Shown in pieces: positions 59,845 to 64,000 of a DNA stretch of 64,000 nt. Source of the stretch: Ptiloglossa arizonensis (taxonomy: Eukaryota > Arthropoda > Insecta > Hymenoptera > Colletidae); NCBI RefSeq assembly GCF_051014685.1, contig NC_135048.1:25314543-25378542 (forward strand), written 5' to 3'. The notes below the pieces were generated by a model. The model ran no database searches. It was not told the origin of the DNA and saw nothing but the letters and a program-made list of their open reading frames with translations. The translations under genes and the position numbers were made by a program. Every line of letters starts with the position of its first letter. The first letter of the stretch is position 1.

Positions 59845-61110
59845 AGAAATTACTTATGACTCGAGCAACCAATAGAGTCCCGTGGGACTCCTTTCTTGCG
59901 TTATCGGAAGATTCGTCTAGGGCAGAGGTATCCGCTCGGCTTCGACCGAGTGATTAAATTCTGTTGAGATGTTCGAGATAGGTGCTTAAAGAGGTTAAGT
60001 AAGATCTTTGTAAGTAGTATCGCTGTAGATGCAGCTGAAAGGAAACACTTAGGTAGCTTCGATACTGTTGATAATGGCAATTATCCACCGAGTCTTTTTC
60101 CTGTTCTATCGAACGCTTCGTTATTTGTTTAGACCGTGATCCAATTGGGGATATTCAAGTTTTCTATTTTTTTTTCCTTCTTTCGTTTCGTTCCTACGGT
60201 TTAACGAATTTATCCAGTTGCTCCGGTTTACGATTTACACTAGTATAATTCGTAGAATTTGATACCCGAAAGGGCGCGCCTAAACGCGCCCGATACTGTT
60301 GCTAATGGCATGTTTTCGTCGAGAAATTCTTGACTATTTCGGAGCACGGTATCGATTGGCCAGGTCCGGCGTGTTCACCGAGTCCTCCTCTCTCGTACCG
60401 TTGAAAACTTCGATGTTTATTAGCCGGGCAATTTATGTAACAGTGTTACGCAGTTAGAGGTGGCCAACGGGGGCTTTCGCCCAAGTGTCCCTAATGCCCT
60501 TGTTAATGAAATATTTTCTTACGCGAGTTGGTAACTACCTGAAGCGGTATCGGTTGCATAAATCTGGCGAGCTCGATGAACCACCATTCTGTCGCAACGA
60601 ATCCTTCGATTGTTCGTTCCCGATCGGGCCTATTTAACGCGAGAGGAGTTCTGATAATGAAATTTTACCCTCGTTTCCGGTCAAAGTCCGCGATACACGG
60701 ACACAACCGGCTCGCGGGTTCGTCGACCGAAAATAACCAACGTGGAGCATCTAATCCCCGTGGATATTATTAAGTTATTTTGAGGTCAGATCCAGCAGAA
60801 TGTTTTCGTCTAGAAATTCTCGTCTATTTCGGAGCGGTATCGATCACACGTATCCGGTGTATTCGGCTCGCGAATACTCGCCAACACCCCTCGATGCTCA
60901 CACCGAAGTTTCATCGATCAATGATTTTTACCACGTCGTCAAATAAGGATAGCCGGGCCGGAAATACGTTATCGTTTCTGTTGGAACGAACGCAACAACG
61001 ATCTTAAGGGTGGCAGATGTCGATGTCAGTTTTAAGAACTGTCTCCGAATTGGCGCGGAAGGATCCTCCGCCATGCGGTCAACGGTTTGACCGCTTTTCC
61101 TTTTGGTTTT
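59845..61110. other. Unique sequence with a diverged local duplication
   Basis: Unique, moderately CpG-rich. 'atgttttcgtc(g/t)agaaattct' followed by 'tatttcggagc' occurs near 60310 and 60800, suggesting an old ~490 bp duplication. No gene recognised. Confidence 0.5.
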
Positions 61111-61145
61111 TCTTTTTAGTCTGAGTTCCAAGTCCAGAGTCAGAA
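61111..61145 (+). repeat. 35 bp direct repeat, left copy
   Basis: 'tctttttagtctgagttcca' plus 'agtccagagtcagaa' recurs exactly at 61406-61440, bracketing the Copia fragment. Confidence 0.9.
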
Positions 61146-61362
61146 TATAGTTACTGTTGAAGATAATGAGCCAGGGAACGCGAAACAGGCATTATCAGGA
61201 CCCGATAAGGACAAATGGAAGAAAGTCATGGACGAAGAGATTACTTCTTTGAAAGCAAATGACACATGGGATATAGTGCCTGAGCTGGAAGTTACGTGTA
61301 AATGAGTATTTAAATTGAAACGAGACAGTGCTTGGACTATTGAAAGACGCAAGGCAAAGTGA
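61144..61362 (+). pseudogene. Copia-type reverse transcriptase fragment
   Basis: One plus frame reads A-L-S-G-P-D-K-D-K-W-K-K-V-M, then D-E-E-I-T-S-L, then N-D-T-W-D-I-V-P. This is the N-terminal entry of the Ty1/Copia reverse transcriptase (A-x-x-x-P-D-x-x-K-W ... E-x-x-S-L ... N-x-T-W-x-L-V-P). Where the family has K-W-V-F-K, a TGA replaces the Trp codon (61303-61305). The frame continues V-F-K-L-K-R-D to a second TGA at 61360-61362, at the K-A-R-L position. Only about 70 residues of a polyprotein of well over 1,000 are present. It is a dead fragment, flanked by a 35 bp direct repeat. Confidence 0.85.
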
Positions 61363-61405
61363 AGTTAAAGTTTTGTTTTCATTAATAAGTGAAATTTATT
61401 AGTTA

Positions 61406-61440
61406 TCTTTTTAGTCTGAGTTCCAAGTCCAGAGTCAGAA
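61406..61440 (+). repeat. 35 bp direct repeat, right copy
   Basis: Exact copy of 61111-61145, located 44 bp after the second stop of the Copia fragment. Confidence 0.9.
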
Positions 61441-61610
61441 AGACCATACGACACTCGTCGTTCACATCAAGACATATCACTGGATACGCATTTGTTCCAA
61501 CTTTATATTCTTATATATACAATAACTATACTATTAGATACGCGAGATCCCTGCATATTATGATAAACTAGATATTATAATCTGAACTTTACAACAGTTT
61601 CCAATGATTC

Positions 61611-62173
61611 TGTAGCCGTACGGCTTGACGAAACGTCTGACGTGCGAGCAGTTAGCATGGTTTATGGTTCATGGCGTCAACGAAAGCTATTTGTGAGGAA
61701 GTATATATTTTTCGGAACTTTCACCAGGCATGTATCACGTAGCTTTCCTGTCGTTGTTTCAATAGCTAATTGTAGGCATCATGAACGCCTTGGGCCTCAA
61801 CCAAGTGCTCTGGAAGGCACGTGAGGCCCATAGAGCTGCAAACGGTTAGACACTCGCATTAGGCCTAAAGGAAGCCCCGCTACGTCACCAAACTTTCTCG
61901 TTCTCCACTCGAGCTGACCTTTCCGAAAAAGTGTGAAAACCCAGTGCTAGGAATAGGCAAGTGTGACAGAAGGCTCTCGATATAAGAAGAAGAAACCAGT
62001 CTCAAAAAAGCTTCTTCGTGACGAGTTTCTATCGAGTGAAGTTCACACCAGTGTCAGTCAAGTATTCCCTGATCTACGTTCATCTGTGTATAGTCCGAGC
62101 GAATAAAACTCCGTGATCATAAAACGATACCGAGCACCCGGTCATTCGTCGAAAGCCATAACGACGTACGACA
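61611..62173 (+). mobile_element. Possible solo LTR
   Basis: A segment beginning TGTAG and ending ACGACA has promoter-like order: a TATA-like 'gatataagaagaagaaacc' (about 61979) and, about 125 bp later, a polyadenylation-like 'gcgaataaaactccgtg' (about 62100). This TATA-to-AATAAA spacing resembles an LTR. Against it, I see no second LTR and no target-site duplication, and the ends are a guess. Confidence 0.35.
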
Positions 62174-63285
62174 TCCTTCAATTCTTTCACGTCTGGTTCT
62201 CGAGCGTTTCGAAGAAGATATGTTTCTTGCACCGTACGCTAACACGGTTGTTTGCACGGTGTGCCATTTACCTAGCCAGCAGGTCTATCCCTATGCGTGA
62301 CACAGCTGTCTCGTGTCAAGCCATTGGACGATCCCAACTCCACCGAACCCTACTCGTACCCTTCGAACTGTCATTGTTTATTCAGACTGCCGCGATACGG
62401 TATGCACGTCCGTAAGGATGATTTCGTTCTCGTTCATTTTTAACGTGTATCTCTGGCGCCGACTCAAACCCCGCCACACATTAATCCTGGGCCTTTATGA
62501 CGTACAATCTTTATCTTATTCCCTATGCTTCCCTCGTCTGGGCTCCCTGCAAGAACAAGTCCTCCTTGTCTCCGGCACCCTCATCTATTCTTCACCCGCT
62601 TATCCCTCCTAAATTATGTGGCGACGTTTTAATTAATGATTAATGCTCCGAGGAAGGAAAAGGAATTTGCGTTTCATCTCGTGTCTGAGAGAGGACTCCT
62701 CGACTATTTCCAACGGACGATTTTACAGCTACCCGTCCCAAACCCCCCCATCACCTCCTCCGAAACCGTCAAATATATTCCAAGTTCCTCGGTCTTGTTC
62801 GTTGATTTACCAACGCATCCGTGCACGTTTCGAACAACACTCGAATCGACGGGATTTCGTTAACATTGGAAATCACCCAAATAGCTTCGCTTCAATGCTG
62901 CGACAGACTTCCAAATCCGCCACCACGAACCAACGGGCACATTTTCTGCGAGTTAATCAAATTTCAAAGAGGCGAGCGCTTCATTAGCGCGGGAAATATT
63001 ATTCCCGTGCGAGTGTACTTTCCGGGGAAAAAGTTGCCCGATCTTTCAACGTGGAGCAGAGCTTGCAGAGCTTACAGAGAATTCGGTTTGAAGTCTCGTA
63101 ACTTCGCGAACGTCTCGAATTTCAATTGTTTCTTTATCGGTGCATATTCCGCGTACTCGAAACTTCGGAGAAAAGGGCGAAGAAAATCGATTTTCCCGAA
63201 GTTCAGAGACCAGCAACTCTGACACCGTTTATCGTAAACTTTTTAACTACGACTGGTGATTATAGTCGTTCTTTGGAAGACTGGG
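62174..63285. other. Unique sequence with unassigned open frames
   Basis: Plus frames of 99-133 codons (for example 62313-62612 and 62821-63222) have mixed composition but no domain I recognise. They lie downstream of the last Beat exon, and none has a clear acceptor in the required phase. No gene called. Confidence 0.4.
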
Positions 63286-63289
63286 GTCG

Positions 63290-64000
63290 TTTGTAACGAT
63301 ACACGAAGAGTTAGTAAGTTGTGATAGGTTGTACTAAGAGGTACTAGGTTGTTCGATGAGTTTTGTCGGTTTTTTATATTGTAAAAATATATCGTGATGC
63401 TTCGACTTTGAACAACTATATAGTTGTTCTTTGGAAGACTGGAGACGCCTGTAACGATACACGAAGAGTTACTAGGTTGTACTAAGTTGTACTAGGTTGT
63501 ACTAGGTTGTACTAGGTTGTACTAGGTTGTACTAGGTTGTACTAGGTTGTACTAGGTTGTACTAGGTTGTACTAGGTTGTAGTAGATTGTACTAAGTTGT
63601 ACTTGGTTGTACTAGGTTGTACTAGGTTGTACTAGGTTGTACTAAGAGATGTTGTTCGATGAGTTTTGTCAGTTTTTTATATTGTAAAAATACATCGTGA
63701 CGCTTCGACTTTGAACGACTATATAGTTGTTCTTTGGAAGACTGGAGACGCTTGTAACGATATACGAAGAGTTACTAGGTTGTAATAGGTTGTACTAGGT
63801 GGTACTAGGTTGCACTAGGTTGTACTAGGGTGTACTTGGTTGTACTTGGTTGTACTTGGTTGTACTTGGTTGTACTTGGTTGTACTTTGTTGTACTTGGT
63901 TGTACTAGGTTGTACTAGGTTGTACTAGATTGTACTAAGTTGTAGTAAGAGGTACTGGGTTGTTCGATGAGTTTTGTCGGTCTTTTACATTGTAAAAATA
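63290..64000. repeat. 10 bp tandem repeat in ~310 bp higher-order blocks
   Basis: Runs of 'ttgtactagg' (variants ttgtacttgg, ttgtactaag), with about 18 units in 63470-63645 and about 18 in 63775-63955. Blocks are separated by a conserved ~125 bp segment with 'gttcgatgagttttgtcggt', 'ttttatattgtaaaaata' and 'tctttggaagactggagacg', seen at about 63340, 63653 and 63962. The separator contains a perfect 20 bp palindrome, 'gaacaactatatagttgttc' (63410-63429). The array runs off the window end. Confidence 0.95.

Noticed and set aside
62821..63222. 133-codon open frame as a C-terminal Beat exon
   Set aside because: Lacks a convincing acceptor in the required phase and no resemblance to Beat C-termini that I can recognise.
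63290..64000. Telomeric repeat
   Set aside because: The unit is TTGTACTAGG, not the insect TTAGG pentamer, and it is organised in blocks with a non-telomeric separator.

Overview
This is a eukaryotic, almost certainly insect, genomic window. The only conserved protein-coding gene I can support is a plus-strand beaten-path (Beat) family gene, which encodes a secreted or surface protein with two immunoglobulin domains. Four exons are recognisable at 23744-23952, 34223-34358, 42831-42964 and 56825-57131. They have canonical AG/GT boundaries and compatible phases, and together they cover both Ig domains. The signal-peptide exon must lie upstream (perhaps in 1-23743 or outside the window) and the 3' end must lie beyond 57131; I found neither. 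The coding total is about 786 bp in 64 kb. The introns between these exons are about 10.3, 8.5 and 13.9 kb. A hymenopteran source is my inference, from the insect gene family, CpG-rich islands with frequent CGA/ACG words, long introns, and Tc1/mariner and piggyBac relics. It is not proven.

Most of the rest is flanking or intronic DNA dominated by many unrelated tandem-repeat families. They include a ~50-63 bp GC-rich minisatellite (2.6-3.4 kb), a 231 bp satellite (5.0-7.2 kb), a nested 360-400/200 bp family (9.9-13.3 kb) and a ~115 bp family (15.9-21.2 kb, interrupted by a foldback-like element and a 30 bp minisatellite). Next come a ~190 bp family (22.7-23.5 kb), a ~142 bp family whose core resembles a hAT transposon tip (25.0-26.6 kb), a 156 bp family (32.8-34.1 kb), a ~294 bp family (35.8-36.9 kb) and a ~32 bp family (39.0-40.3 kb). 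The last group is an ~88/45 bp TATA-palindrome array inside a piggyBac relic (43.3-43.9 kb), a 36 bp array (46.4-47.1 kb), a 55 bp array (47.9-48.7 kb), a ~75-90 bp array (55.0-56.3 kb), a 51 bp array (57.3-58.7 kb) and a 10 bp array in ~310 bp blocks (63.3-64.0 kb).

Transposon relics are all broken. There is a Tc1-type transposase fragment (minus strand, ~32.0-32.5 kb), a mariner transposase (minus strand, ~58.8-59.8 kb) and a Copia reverse-transcriptase fragment (61.1-61.4 kb). A piggyBac-derived element (43319-44395) keeps its TTAA target duplication, its terminal inverted repeats and the transposase C-terminal Cys-rich tail. Smaller items are three ~135 bp mariner-type MITEs (30.0-30.7 kb), a 203 bp TA-flanked MITE (52979-53181), and a possible solo LTR (~61.6-62.2 kb).

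GC-rich segments (1-4.8, 23.9-24.7, 28.1-29.9, 41.4-43.2 and 56.3-56.8 kb) alternate with AT-rich repeat fields. Three of them abut Beat exons; those at 1-4.8 and 28.1-29.9 kb have no recognised exon. The strongest leads are the piggyBac shell filled with a palindromic satellite, the foldback-like element with tandem-repeat arms, the hAT-tip-like tandem array, and the frame-preserving 36 bp repeat reading frame.
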